Shown here one piece after another: positions 50,896 through 59,600 of a stretch of DNA of 64,000 nt (positions are counted from its first letter, which is position 1; each line of letters starts with the position of its first letter). This DNA is from an uncultured Bacteroidota bacterium. Its GTDB lineage: Bacteria; Bacteroidota; Bacteroidia; Bacteroidales; F082. The notes under the pieces were generated by a model. It was not told the origin of the DNA and did not search any database. It saw only the letters and a program-made list of their open reading frames with translations. The DNA lies in assembly GCA_903891085.1 (NCBI GenBank), contig CAITDJ010000124.1, positions 62,001 to 126,000 on the forward strand, read 5' to 3'. A program made the translations under genes and the position numbers.

Positions 50896-51795
50896 ATGGT
50901 TTCTTTAAATTCATGGATCAAAGCCGCGCGGCTAAGAACATTGCCGCTGGCGTTGTCGAGCATTGCCATGGGCGGATTACTCGCTGCTACAAAAGAAAAC
51001 TTCGACAAAACGCCCATTTTTCTGGCAGGACTTACCACCCTTTTATTGCAGATACTTTCTAATTTGGCCAACGATTACGGAGACTCAAAAAGTGGCATCG
51101 ATAACCAACATCGTCTCGGTCCCAAAAGAACTGTGCAATCTGGAGAGATTTCCCCCGCACAAATGAAATTTGCTGTCATACTTTTTGCTGTACTTTGTTT
51201 TATTTCAGGATTGGGGCTGGTATTTCTGGCTTCTGGTCTAAGTCTATTTTATTCATTGCTATTTGTATTTACCGGTATCGGTGCCATCGGAGCAGCAATT
51301 AATTATACTATTGGCAAGAACCCTTATGGATATGCTGGTTTCGGTGATTTATTCGTTTTCATTTTTTTTGGTATTATCGGCGTTTGTGGAACCTTTTTAT
51401 TGTCGACAAAAAGTATTGGATTTCAGCTATTACTTCCTGCGGCTGCCATGGGAATGTTGAGTACAGGGGTGCTCAATCTGAATAATATGCGGGATTTGAC
51501 CAACGATAAAGCAAATGGTAAAAATACGGTTGTTGTAAAAATCGGGTTTCAATATGCCTATCTGTATCATTGCCTGCTTGTATTGTTTCCGTTTCTCTTG
51601 CTTACAATTTACAATTTACTAAATTACAATGGTTTATATCAATTCGTTTTTCTTTTGCTCCTGCCCCTGTTTGTTGTCGATCTTATCAAAATCCACAAAA
51701 CCAGCCCAATGGAACGGCTAGATCCTTTTTTGAAGAAACTCGCCCTGAAAACACTTTTACTAACACTTGTTTTTGGATGTTGTAATTTGCTTTGA
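50896..51795 (+). CDS. menA: 1,4-dihydroxy-2-naphthoate polyprenyltransferase
   Basis: 299 residues with about eight membrane helices. The UbiA-family prenyl-diphosphate binding motif is seen as SNLANDYGDSKSGIDN, and the second Asp-rich motif as NNMRDLTNDKANGKNTV. RTVQSGEIS follows the first motif as in MenA. It attaches the isoprenoid tail to dihydroxynaphthoate in the inner membrane. It starts 101 bases after menB and its stop is 1 base from the menC start. Confidence 0.94.
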   Translation: MVSLNSWIKAARLRTLPLALSSIAMGGLLAATKENFDKTPIFLAGLTTLLLQILSNLANDYGDSKSGIDNQHRLGPKRTVQSGEISPAQMKFAVILFAVLCFISGLGLVFLASGLSLFYSLLFVFTGIGAIGAAINYTIGKNPYGYAGFGDLFVFIFFGIIGVCGTFLLSTKSIGFQLLLPAAAMGMLSTGVLNLNNMRDLTNDKANGKNTVVVKIGFQYAYLYHCLLVLFPFLLLTIYNLLNYNGLYQFVFLLLLPLFVVDLIKIHKTSPMERLDPFLKKLALKTLLLTLVFGCCNLL

Positions 51796-51796
51796 T

Positions 51797-52846
51797 ATGC
51801 TATCGGCAAGATTTAATAAACATACACTCATTTTTAAACAGCCCGGAGGAACCTCCCGTGGCCCATTGTATACCAAGGATTCGTGGTATATCACTATTTC
51901 GCGGCACGATCATCCTGAGCGCTTCGGAATGGGCGAATGTAGCCTGATACAAGGCCTGAGTCCGGATAATATTGATCTGTTCAAAAATGAGTTAAAAACA
52001 CTCTGTGAGCGCATCAACGAATATCCGGAATGGGTTGAAAGGCGTGGCGCATTGTTTCCAGCCATTCGTTTTGGTCTCGAAACCGCTTTACATGATTTGG
52101 CCGAAGGCGGGAATTGTTTTTTTGGTGAAACTGACTTCACCCTCGGGATTACCGGAATTCCAACCAATGGCCTTGTTTGGATGGGCGATGCCACATTTAT
52201 GAAAAAACAGATTAAACAAAAGTTGGATGCTGGATTCAGCTGTATAAAAATGAAGGTGGGGGCCATTGATTTCGACGAAGAATTGGAAATTTTATCTTCT
52301 GTAAGGAAAGAGTTTTCCAAAAACCAGCTTGAGATCAGACTGGATGCGAATGGCGCGTTTACCATGCAACAAGTATTCGAAAAACTAAAAAGACTGTCCG
52401 ACCTTGAGATTCACTCAATCGAACAACCAATCAAACCGAAACAGGTTGATGATTTGGCCCATATTTGCCGCAAAAGCCCCATACCTATCGCCATTGATGA
52501 AGAATTGATTGGTGTGGCTGAAGAAAATATAGCGCAATTACTCAACCGGACCAAACCAGACTACATTATATTGAAACCCAGTTTATTGGGAGGATTGCAT
52601 ATGGCAAAAAAATGGATTCAGCATGCCGAATCTAACCATATCGGCTGGTGGATTACTTCAGCACTCGAATCGAATATTGGTTTAAATGCAATCGCTCAAT
52701 GGACATTTAAAAACGGAAATCAGCTAACACAAGGACTTGGCACTGGTCAACTATTCACAAACAACATCCCTTCTCCGCTCGAAATGCATCAGGGCAGGCT
52801 TTTTTACAACCCGGCATTACAATGGAAAAAACAACTTCCTGATTGA
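51797..52846 (+). CDS. menC: o-Succinylbenzoate synthase
   Basis: 349 residues from the ATG at 51797. Enolase-superfamily residues are visible: the KxK base pair in CIKMKVG, metal ligands in IRLDANGAF (Asp), SIEQPI (Glu) and IAIDEELI (Asp-Glu), and the second catalytic lysine in YIILKPSLLGG. It dehydrates SHCHC to o-succinylbenzoate. The start one base after the menA stop and the TGATG junction with menE show tight coupling. Confidence 0.93.
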   Translation: MLSARFNKHTLIFKQPGGTSRGPLYTKDSWYITISRHDHPERFGMGECSLIQGLSPDNIDLFKNELKTLCERINEYPEWVERRGALFPAIRFGLETALHDLAEGGNCFFGETDFTLGITGIPTNGLVWMGDATFMKKQIKQKLDAGFSCIKMKVGAIDFDEELEILSSVRKEFSKNQLEIRLDANGAFTMQQVFEKLKRLSDLEIHSIEQPIKPKQVDDLAHICRKSPIPIAIDEELIGVAEENIAQLLNRTKPDYIILKPSLLGGLHMAKKWIQHAESNHIGWWITSALESNIGLNAIAQWTFKNGNQLTQGLGTGQLFTNNIPSPLEMHQGRLFYNPALQWKKQLPD

Positions 52847-53913
52847 TGAAAACCTGGACCTCACATTCACTCATGCTAAATGGCAAACAGCTCAATCCGC
52901 TTCGTTTGACAACGCTTATTGCCAACGAATCTGATTCATTGGTTATCAATGTATTGGAGTTTTTTAAAGAATGGATCCGCGAAGAAGAATGGCTCTACCA
53001 GCAAACATCAGGATCAACCGGCAAACCAAAAACAATTCCTGTTTCGAAAAAAAGCATGATCGAAAGCGCATTGGCTACGATTCATTATTTTGGTCTTGGC
53101 AAGGGGCTAAAAGCATTGCTTTGCTTATCTCCTGACTTTATTGCTGGAAAAATGATGATTGTTCGCGCCATGGTTTCGAACATGGATTTGATTACAAAAG
53201 ATGTAAGTGCCAATCCTATACAAAATCTTGACAACTATATCGGTTTTGCTGCCATGGTTCCTTTACAGGTGAACCAGATTTTGAAACAATCGCCTGATAA
53301 GTTTCGTTTCATCAAAACACTGATCATTGGCGGAAGCGCAATCGACCCAGTTCTGGAAAAAGCGTTGCAAACAATTGACACACAATGTTTTCATACTTAT
53401 GGAATGACCGAAACACTCAGTCATATCGCCTTGCGGCCTATTAATGGAATCAACAAAACAAACTGGTTCACGCCCCTTGAAAACATTCATATTTCACTGG
53501 ATCAGCGTGATTGTCTGGTAATTCAAGTACCTTACATACAGGATAACCCACTCCTAACCAACGACCTTGCTGAAATTGATCAATATGGTAATTTCAAAAT
53601 GCTGGGCCGCATCGACCATGTGATTGTAAGTGCCGGACGAAAAATTCAACCGGAAGAAGTGGAACGGAAAATCATGCATTTGTTTAATAAACCATTTATT
53701 ATCAGTTCGGTGAAAGATGAAACAGCCGGTGAAAAAATTGTATTGTTTTGTGAGCAAAAGCATGAAATAAAAGCGTTGTATCAGTTGTGGAAACAACTAT
53801 CCGAATTGCTGGAACCACACCAAATTCCACGACAAATCATTCATCTTGAAAAGATTCCGTTGTTAGAAAGCGGAAAAACAGATAGAAAAGGGATTATTTA
53901 CTTCGAAAAATAA
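52846..53913 (+). CDS. menE: o-Succinylbenzoate-CoA ligase, short form
   Basis: 355 residues, shorter than Bacillus-type MenE (about 480) as in other Bacteroidota, because the N-terminal subdomain is reduced. AMP-ligase motifs: P-loop QQTSGSTGKPKTIPVS, GGSAI, HTYGMTETLSH, GRIDHVIVSAGRKIQPEEVE and the C-terminal lysine in LLESGKTDRKGI. It activates o-succinylbenzoate with CoA, supplying MenB. It overlaps menC by one base and converges with the EnvC-like gene 12 bases away. menD, menF and menH are not in the window. Confidence 0.92.
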   Translation: MKTWTSHSLMLNGKQLNPLRLTTLIANESDSLVINVLEFFKEWIREEEWLYQQTSGSTGKPKTIPVSKKSMIESALATIHYFGLGKGLKALLCLSPDFIAGKMMIVRAMVSNMDLITKDVSANPIQNLDNYIGFAAMVPLQVNQILKQSPDKFRFIKTLIIGGSAIDPVLEKALQTIDTQCFHTYGMTETLSHIALRPINGINKTNWFTPLENIHISLDQRDCLVIQVPYIQDNPLLTNDLAEIDQYGNFKMLGRIDHVIVSAGRKIQPEEVERKIMHLFNKPFIISSVKDETAGEKIVLFCEQKHEIKALYQLWKQLSELLEPHQIPRQIIHLEKIPLLESGKTDRKGIIYFEK

Positions 53914-53925
53914 GCTGGGAACGAA

Positions 53926-55149
53926 TTATCTGGCAAGCCAAAATTCAGGATTCACGATCTCTCTTCCCTGCCAGAGTTCAAAATGCAATTCGGTTTTGGT
54001 TTCACTTTTGTCGGTATGAATCCTTCCAACCAACTCCTTGGTTTTCAGTTTATCGCCCCGTTTTACATACACTTCCTCGAGATTTGCATACACCGAAAAG
54101 TAATTTCCATGTCGTACAATTACTGCATTATTGGTGGCGGTAATCCGGTTAACACTTACGACAACACCCTCAAAAACACAGCGGGCATCGCTCATTTTTG
54201 ATGTGACAATGTCGATCCCGTTGTTCTTTATTTTAACTTTTTTCAACACAGGATGCGGGTGTTCTCCAAAATGACCTGAAATTACACCACGTTCGGTTGG
54301 CCAGGGCAATTTCCCTTTATTCAGCGTGAATGAATTGGATAAGGCAAGTTCTTCAGGCGTCAATTCCATGAGTTTGTCAGGAGCCGGGTTTTTGATGCCT
54401 AAACGCTCATTTGCCTTACGCATTTCCTCGTTAATAATATCTTCAATAGCCCGCTGCAACTGCTGCGCTTCTTTTTCTTTCTGGCGCAATGTCTGGCGTA
54501 ATTGACTTTCCTTTTTAGACAATTGCTGAACAGACTTATCTTTTTGTAATCGTTCTGTACTCAACGAAATTTGTTCCCGTTTTTCAGAATCGAACAAGGT
54601 GATTTTTTGCGCCTTTTCTTCTTCAAGCTGGTTCACCGTTTCTAGCAATTTCTGCTGTGCCTGCTCAATTCTGCTGATTTGTGATTGTCGGTAAACTGCA
54701 TATTGCTGAAGATATTTCAAACGATGGTAAGCCTGATTAAAGTCCTCCGAAGCAAAAAGAAACATCAGCGTGTTATAACCGCCGCGATTACGGTAAGCAA
54801 ACAATATCATGCGAGAATATTCTTCACGCAATAAAGTCAGTTCTCTTGTGACTTTATCAACCTCCTTTTCACTTTTTATAAGGTCATTATTGATGCGGAT
54901 TAATTGCTTCTGAATGGTTGCGATGAGATTCTCACGTTTGGTAATTTGCGATTGAAGTATCTGCAGTTCATTCAACGTGAGATTCTTGTTCTTGTTCGTC
55001 TCATCGAGTAATTGATTTGTAAACGAAATTTCCTCTTCAATACGCCGGATATCATCCTCGAGCTCTTTCTTTTTATCCTGTGCAAAAAGCTGATATTGGG
55101 AAAACAGGATACCCAACAGAAAAAAAATAAGACGTAAGTTCCGATTCAT
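53926..55149 (-). CDS. EnvC-like murein hydrolase activator (degenerate M23/LytM domain)
   Basis: 407 residues. A signal peptide (about 1-23) leads into a long coiled coil (about 25-265, e.g. RENLIATIQKQLIRINNDLI). Residues about 285-405 are a LytM/M23 domain (GVISGHFGEHPHPVL, NNGIDIVTS, FSVYANLEEVYVKRGD, ELHFELWQGREIVNPEFWL). Catalytic zinc residues are lost: Asn replaces the His of HxGID, Ala the His of YxHL, and Glu the first His of HLHFE. This resembles EnvC, which activates amidases without being an enzyme. It is the last gene of the envelope operon, 9 bases after the DUF4292 gene. Confidence 0.88.
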   Translation of the reverse strand: MNRNLRLIFFLLGILFSQYQLFAQDKKKELEDDIRRIEEEISFTNQLLDETNKNKNLTLNELQILQSQITKRENLIATIQKQLIRINNDLIKSEKEVDKVTRELTLLREEYSRMILFAYRNRGGYNTLMFLFASEDFNQAYHRLKYLQQYAVYRQSQISRIEQAQQKLLETVNQLEEEKAQKITLFDSEKREQISLSTERLQKDKSVQQLSKKESQLRQTLRQKEKEAQQLQRAIEDIINEEMRKANERLGIKNPAPDKLMELTPEELALSNSFTLNKGKLPWPTERGVISGHFGEHPHPVLKKVKIKNNGIDIVTSKMSDARCVFEGVVVSVNRITATNNAVIVRHGNYFSVYANLEEVYVKRGDKLKTKELVGRIHTDKSETKTELHFELWQGREIVNPEFWLAR

Positions 55150-55158
55150 TGGTTAAAA

Positions 55159-56112
55159 TTACTTCATTTTGCTGTAATTTCCGGGTATTTTAAACGGAAA
55201 ATCCTGTTTCACACCCACTTCAATCCGTGAATAATCAATTTGAATAGCTAATTTTTTATTCGATTGCAGGTCGATTTTCAAACTTGTCGGAAACAACTGA
55301 CTTTCAATAGGTTTAAAATTACCGTATTCGGTTTGCAGGCGCTTCAAATCTTCACCGTATTCCTTCAGGTGTACCTTCGTAATCTTATAATTATCCGGAT
55401 TAAGCCAGATGCTTTGAACCAGTATATTAGGTGTATCGTCTTTTTTTAGGTATTTTCGTTTTTTTAAACGATGTGTGTTTTGCAGTTTGTACTCCATTGC
55501 ATCAATCGAAACTCTGAAAGTATTGTTTTCGTAGCTATGTAAGTCGTTGCCAAGGATGAGCGACTGAAGAATATCGAAATCGATTGTTGTTTGGAAAATG
55601 GCACTAATGAAATCATAATCGCCAATAAAATAGGATTTATTCAGCCGGTTAATGAACTTGATCGAATCGCTGGTTATCATCAGGCGAGCCACTTCGATGC
55701 CGAGCGCGGGTGATAGTGAAATCCATATAACACTGTCGTTTTGGATGCGAATTTGTCCGTTAAATTCTGTTTTACTCTTTTTATCATCTACCACAACAAT
55801 ATTACACCGGGCACTCAACCAATCAAATTTAACCTCGCTTTCGGCCAGCCTTTCAAGTAGATACGATTCTCCCTCCTCACGCAGTGGTTGCCTGATCAAT
55901 CTTCGTTTTGTGGTACAGCTTTGGCCTAAAATTATAATGCTAAGGAGTAAAATACCAAATAAAAGAAACCTGTAGTGGTGTGAAACAGGAAGTGCTAATT
56001 GTGATGATGTATGCGTCTTGCTTTCAATAATATAGATTGATTTAACCTGTTGAATAAGCGATTTTTGAATTTGAATCCTCCTCAGGTGGTTTTCTGTTTC
56101 AGGGTCTACCAT
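55159..56112 (-). CDS. DUF4292 lipoprotein
   Basis: 317 residues. An unusually long 45-residue front precedes the hydrophobic segment and lipobox (LSIIILGQSC). No better start codon than ATG 56112 is available. The mature part matches DUF4292: EVKFDWLSARCNIVVVD, VIWISLSPALGIEVARLMIT, and FNGQIRIQNDS, a pattern related to the LolA/LolB-like fold. A role in lipoprotein or lipid handling is plausible but unproven. It lies between a TPR lipoprotein gene and the EnvC-like gene, an arrangement common in this phylum. Confidence 0.87.
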   Translation of the reverse strand: MVDPETENHLRRIQIQKSLIQQVKSIYIIESKTHTSSQLALPVSHHYRFLLFGILLLSIIILGQSCTTKRRLIRQPLREEGESYLLERLAESEVKFDWLSARCNIVVVDDKKSKTEFNGQIRIQNDSVIWISLSPALGIEVARLMITSDSIKFINRLNKSYFIGDYDFISAIFQTTIDFDILQSLILGNDLHSYENNTFRVSIDAMEYKLQNTHRLKKRKYLKKDDTPNILVQSIWLNPDNYKITKVHLKEYGEDLKRLQTEYGNFKPIESQLFPTSLKIDLQSNKKLAIQIDYSRIEVGVKQDFPFKIPGNYSKMK

Positions 56113-56213
56113 TAATTTGTTTTTTGTTACATTTCTGTTTAAAATTCAGGTTTTCAAAGCTGATCAAGGTTGAGCATTGAAAGGCCTCCAACGTAGTATC
56201 CACACTTCCAAGC

Positions 56214-57959
56214 TTACTCGTATAACATTTTGTCGGCAATTTTCTTATCTATCAAATCAGATGTTTCACCGGCTGCTTTGGCCTTCTGCCACCATTCAAC
56301 AGCCTCTTCTTTTCGGTTCAGCCTGAAAAGAATATCGCCATAATGTTCGAAGATAGTTCCACTGGGTTTATCATTTCCGTTAATCGCTTTTTCTAGCCAG
56401 CGAAAGGCATCTTCATAGCGTCCCATTTTGTAATAAACCCATGCGTAAGTATCGATGTTGGAGTTATTGGAAGGATCTAGCTCGGTGGCTTTTTGCGCCA
56501 TTTCGAGTGCTTTTTCCAACTGTTCGCCCCGTAGTGACAAATAATAGGCATAATTATTCAACACCATTGAATTTTTTGGATTGATAATCAACGCCTTGTC
56601 GTAAGCCAATGAGGATGCTGTAAAATTTCCGAGTTTTTGCTGCACCTCGCCCGTATAATTATAAAATTCACCCAACAAATTATCGTTGTTTACAACAAAT
56701 TTACGGCCACTCTCGAAAGATTTTAGTGCTTCGGGATATTTTTCATTCTGATAACTGCCAATTCCATTGAACAGATAAGGCAATGGCTGCACAGGAAATA
56801 AATTCATACAACGCTGGCTGTGGTCTTCGAGTGAAACAAAATCCTGCAGGTTAATATCGGTAAAAAGGAGATTTTCCCATAAAACATAATTGCTACTATC
56901 AATCTCGATAGCAAGGAGATAATTGTCATTCGCACTTTCATACTCTTTATTATCCATCAGCACATCGCCAAGGATCTGATAACCTTTTGGACTGTTAGGA
57001 TGCGTTTGGATAAGCACCTCCGCAATACCAACCGCCTTTTCTTTCAAATCAGGATTCACTTCGGCCCCTTCGAACCAAAAAACAAGAACCTGAACCTTCA
57101 TGTCGATATCTAATTCAGGATTTGCCAACGCGAGCAACAGTTCTTCATAAGCCTTTTCGATATCACCTTCCTGGCGATAATACTCCGAAATAGAAACGTG
57201 GATATAAGGGTCGTTTGGATCGAGTTCGTTGATTTTGTTGTAGGCTTCAAGCGCTTTAAGTTTTTGTCCCTGCTTCATATAAATCTCGGCAAGTATCGCC
57301 TGATAACGAGGTTCAAAAGGAAAAGTGGTAGCTAATTTTTCAATTTCAGCGGTAGCTTTGTCGGGCTTATCAAGCGTGATATAAATTTGTTGTTTTTGCA
57401 GACTCAATGCTTCATTCACACCTATTTGCCTTTCAATCTGATTAAACACATCGATGGCTTCATCATATTTTTCGAGCAGCATTAGGGCCGATGATAATTC
57501 GCCATAATATTCTGTGGTTTCAGGATGTTCGTTAAGTAACTGACGATACACGTCCGAAAACGCCTCATAATCACCCATAAATTTGTAAATCTGTGCAATA
57601 CGGATTTTGTACCAGGTGTTATCGGAGGCCAATGAAATGGCATTTTTCATCATGACCAGTGCCTCATCAATACGGCTTTCGCGGGCAAAAAGATCACTCA
57701 ATTCATACATGCTTGCATGATCGTTCGATTTTGCATCCAGCGCCTGTTCGAAATAGACAATTGCTTTCGCGTTGTTACCCGCCATTCGTTCTTTTAAACC
57801 CAATGCATAAAACTGCGCATTCATCCGTTCCGGTGATATTGCAGATGCTGAAGCCTCCTTGTTTTTAGGAGTAGTAGCCGCTTTTTTCGAACTTTGACAA
57901 CCGAATGCAAGCGGAATAAAAAAGAGTAAAACACAAAGAAATCTTAATAGACTTTTCAT
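56214..57959 (-). CDS. TPR-repeat lipoprotein
   Basis: 581 residues. Signal peptide with lipobox (IPLAFGC, Cys21). A Lys/Ala/Ser-rich linker is followed by at least ten TPR repeats over the rest of the protein (AKAIVYFEQALDAKSND, LKALEAYNKINELDPNDPYI, LEKALEMAQKATELDPSN, EEAVEWWQKAKAAGE). TPR arrays mediate protein-protein contacts; an outer-membrane scaffold in envelope biogenesis is the natural inference. The start lies 15 bases after the nucleotidyltransferase stop. Confidence 0.88.
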   Translation of the reverse strand: MKSLLRFLCVLLFFIPLAFGCQSSKKAATTPKNKEASASAISPERMNAQFYALGLKERMAGNNAKAIVYFEQALDAKSNDHASMYELSDLFARESRIDEALVMMKNAISLASDNTWYKIRIAQIYKFMGDYEAFSDVYRQLLNEHPETTEYYGELSSALMLLEKYDEAIDVFNQIERQIGVNEALSLQKQQIYITLDKPDKATAEIEKLATTFPFEPRYQAILAEIYMKQGQKLKALEAYNKINELDPNDPYIHVSISEYYRQEGDIEKAYEELLLALANPELDIDMKVQVLVFWFEGAEVNPDLKEKAVGIAEVLIQTHPNSPKGYQILGDVLMDNKEYESANDNYLLAIEIDSSNYVLWENLLFTDINLQDFVSLEDHSQRCMNLFPVQPLPYLFNGIGSYQNEKYPEALKSFESGRKFVVNNDNLLGEFYNYTGEVQQKLGNFTASSLAYDKALIINPKNSMVLNNYAYYLSLRGEQLEKALEMAQKATELDPSNNSNIDTYAWVYYKMGRYEDAFRWLEKAINGNDKPSGTIFEHYGDILFRLNRKEEAVEWWQKAKAAGETSDLIDKKIADKMLYE

Positions 57960-57974
57960 TTTATTTGGATGTCT

Positions 57975-58982
57975 TTATAAGGTAATTTGACTATAGTCGC
58001 CCAGGCTTAATTCATCAAAAACTCCATCAATCGTGGTAAAATTACCAATGAGGCTGTTTTCGATCAGTTTATTTTCAATTTTACTATTTTCCTGCACGAT
58101 GGTATTCCTGATGATTGAGTTATAAATTACAGTTTTTGGTCCTATTGAAACAAAGGGTCCAATCACTGAATTGATTACCACCGCACCCGGTGCAATAAAA
58201 CAGGGTTCAATGATCAAGGCATCATCCACTTCGGCCTGCAATGAAATGAGGCTTTCGTCTTCGCCTAAAATTTCAAGCATGCGCCGGTTGGTATCGAGTA
58301 CAGCATCCTTGTTGCCACAATCGAGCCATTCGGCCACGGTTTCGGTATGAAATTTTGTGCCTTTTTTCATCATATTCTGCAATCCATCGGTGATGCCATA
58401 TTCACCACCAGATGTAATTTTCTTGTCGAGCAGATATTGCAACTCAGAACGAAGATATTCACCATCGCGAAAATAATAGATTCCGATAATGGCCTCATTG
58501 GATACAAATTCCTTCGGTTTTTCGTAAAAACCTTCAATACTTCCGTCATCACTCAGCTTCACAACACCAAACTGCGCTGGATTTTCGACTTTACTTACCC
58601 AGATAATTCCTTCTTTGTCGTCCGACAATTTGAAATCAGCACGAAACAGCGTGTCAGCATAAGCAACAACAACTTTTCCATGTAAAGCCTGTTCGGCACA
58701 CAGAATGGCATGGGCAGTTCCCAAGGCTTCTAACTGGTAATAAATTTTGCCTGTTGCACCAACCGACTCAGCAATGGCTATCAACTGATTTTCAACATCT
58801 TTTCCAAAATCACCAATCACAAAAGCGATTTCATCAATTTTTTCATCAATCACCCTGGCAATGTCTTCAATCAGTCGCTGAACAATAGGTTTACCGGCAA
58901 TGGGTAACAGTGGTTTTGGTGTGGTGAGTGTATGCGGGCGAAGGCGTTTTCCAAGTCCTGCCATGGGTACGATGATATTCAT
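57975..58982 (-). CDS. Sugar-1-phosphate nucleotidylyltransferase with LbH-type C-terminus
   Basis: 335 residues. The N-terminal Rossmann-like domain has the nucleotidyltransferase signature PMAGLGKRLRPHTLTTPKPL, followed by EALGTAHAILCAE, VVVAYADTLF (metal Asp), and VAEWLDCGNKDAVLDTN. The last 80 residues have the hexapeptide-like left-handed helix pattern (IGPFVSIGPKTVIYNSIIRN). It is closest in style to glucose-1-phosphate thymidylyl/uridylyltransferases, but the sugar and nucleotide are not determined. The neighbouring flippase gene suggests supply of activated sugar for cell-surface glycan. Confidence 0.9.
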   Translation of the reverse strand: MNIIVPMAGLGKRLRPHTLTTPKPLLPIAGKPIVQRLIEDIARVIDEKIDEIAFVIGDFGKDVENQLIAIAESVGATGKIYYQLEALGTAHAILCAEQALHGKVVVAYADTLFRADFKLSDDKEGIIWVSKVENPAQFGVVKLSDDGSIEGFYEKPKEFVSNEAIIGIYYFRDGEYLRSELQYLLDKKITSGGEYGITDGLQNMMKKGTKFHTETVAEWLDCGNKDAVLDTNRRMLEILGEDESLISLQAEVDDALIIEPCFIAPGAVVINSVIGPFVSIGPKTVIYNSIIRNTIVQENSKIENKLIENSLIGNFTTIDGVFDELSLGDYSQITL

Positions 58983-59087
58983 ATTTGTCTGTTTTTTTTG
59001 CTTGGTGTTGTAATGTCAAATGAACGAATCAGCGCAAAACTTCCTAATTTTCAATTTATTACAACTATTAAATTGTTTTTTATTCCA

Positions 59088-59516
59088 TTACCCTGTATGC
59101 CCGAAACCACCAGCGCCACGGGTTGTTTGGTTCAGATCATCTACTTCTATCCATTCGGCTTTTTCGTGTGCTGAAACAATCATCTGGGCAATCCGATCTC
59201 CATTATTGAATACATACACTGAATCAGAAAGATTCACCATAATCACTTTTATCTCGCCACGATAGTCTGCGTCAATAGTGCCGGGGGTATTTAACACTGT
59301 GATTCCGTGTTTGATTGCCAGACCACTTCTGGGACGCACCTGGGCTTCGTAACCAACCGGAATCTCAATAAAAAGTCCGGTGGGAATCAAGGTACGCTGC
59401 AATGGTAACAATGTTAAGGGTTCCGAAATAAAAGCCCTGAGGTCCATGCCGGCCGAAGCAACCGTTTCATAAATTGGTGAGACGTGGTCTGACTTGTTTA
59501 CTATCTTAATTCTCAT
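59088..59516 (-). CDS. dut: Deoxyuridine 5'-triphosphate nucleotidohydrolase
   Basis: 142 residues, standard for the trimeric family. All five motifs are present: SAGMDLRAF (I), [11 protein letters not shown] (II), [18 protein letters not shown] (III), GDRIAQMIV (IV) and the C-terminal [12 protein letters not shown] (V; Ala where Glu or Ser is more common). It hydrolyses dUTP to dUMP, preventing uracil incorporation. It lies inside the envelope operon, an arrangement seen in other Bacteroidota. Confidence 0.97.
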   Translation of the reverse strand: MRIKIVNKSDHVSPIYETVASAGMDLRAFISEPLTLLPLQRTLIPTGLFIEIPVGYEAQVRPRSGLAIKHGITVLNTPGTIDADYRGEIKVIMVNLSDSVYVFNNGDRIAQMIVSAHEKAEWIEVDDLNQTTRGAGGFGHTG

Positions 59517-59600
59517 TTGTTTTCGGGATTGAATGCCCGCAAAATTACTGAATAATTCAATTATTCAGATAATGCCTACACATCGATTAGAAAACACTTA

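Noticed and set aside
53926-55149. Active M23 endopeptidase
   Set aside because: Three of the expected zinc or catalytic histidines are replaced.
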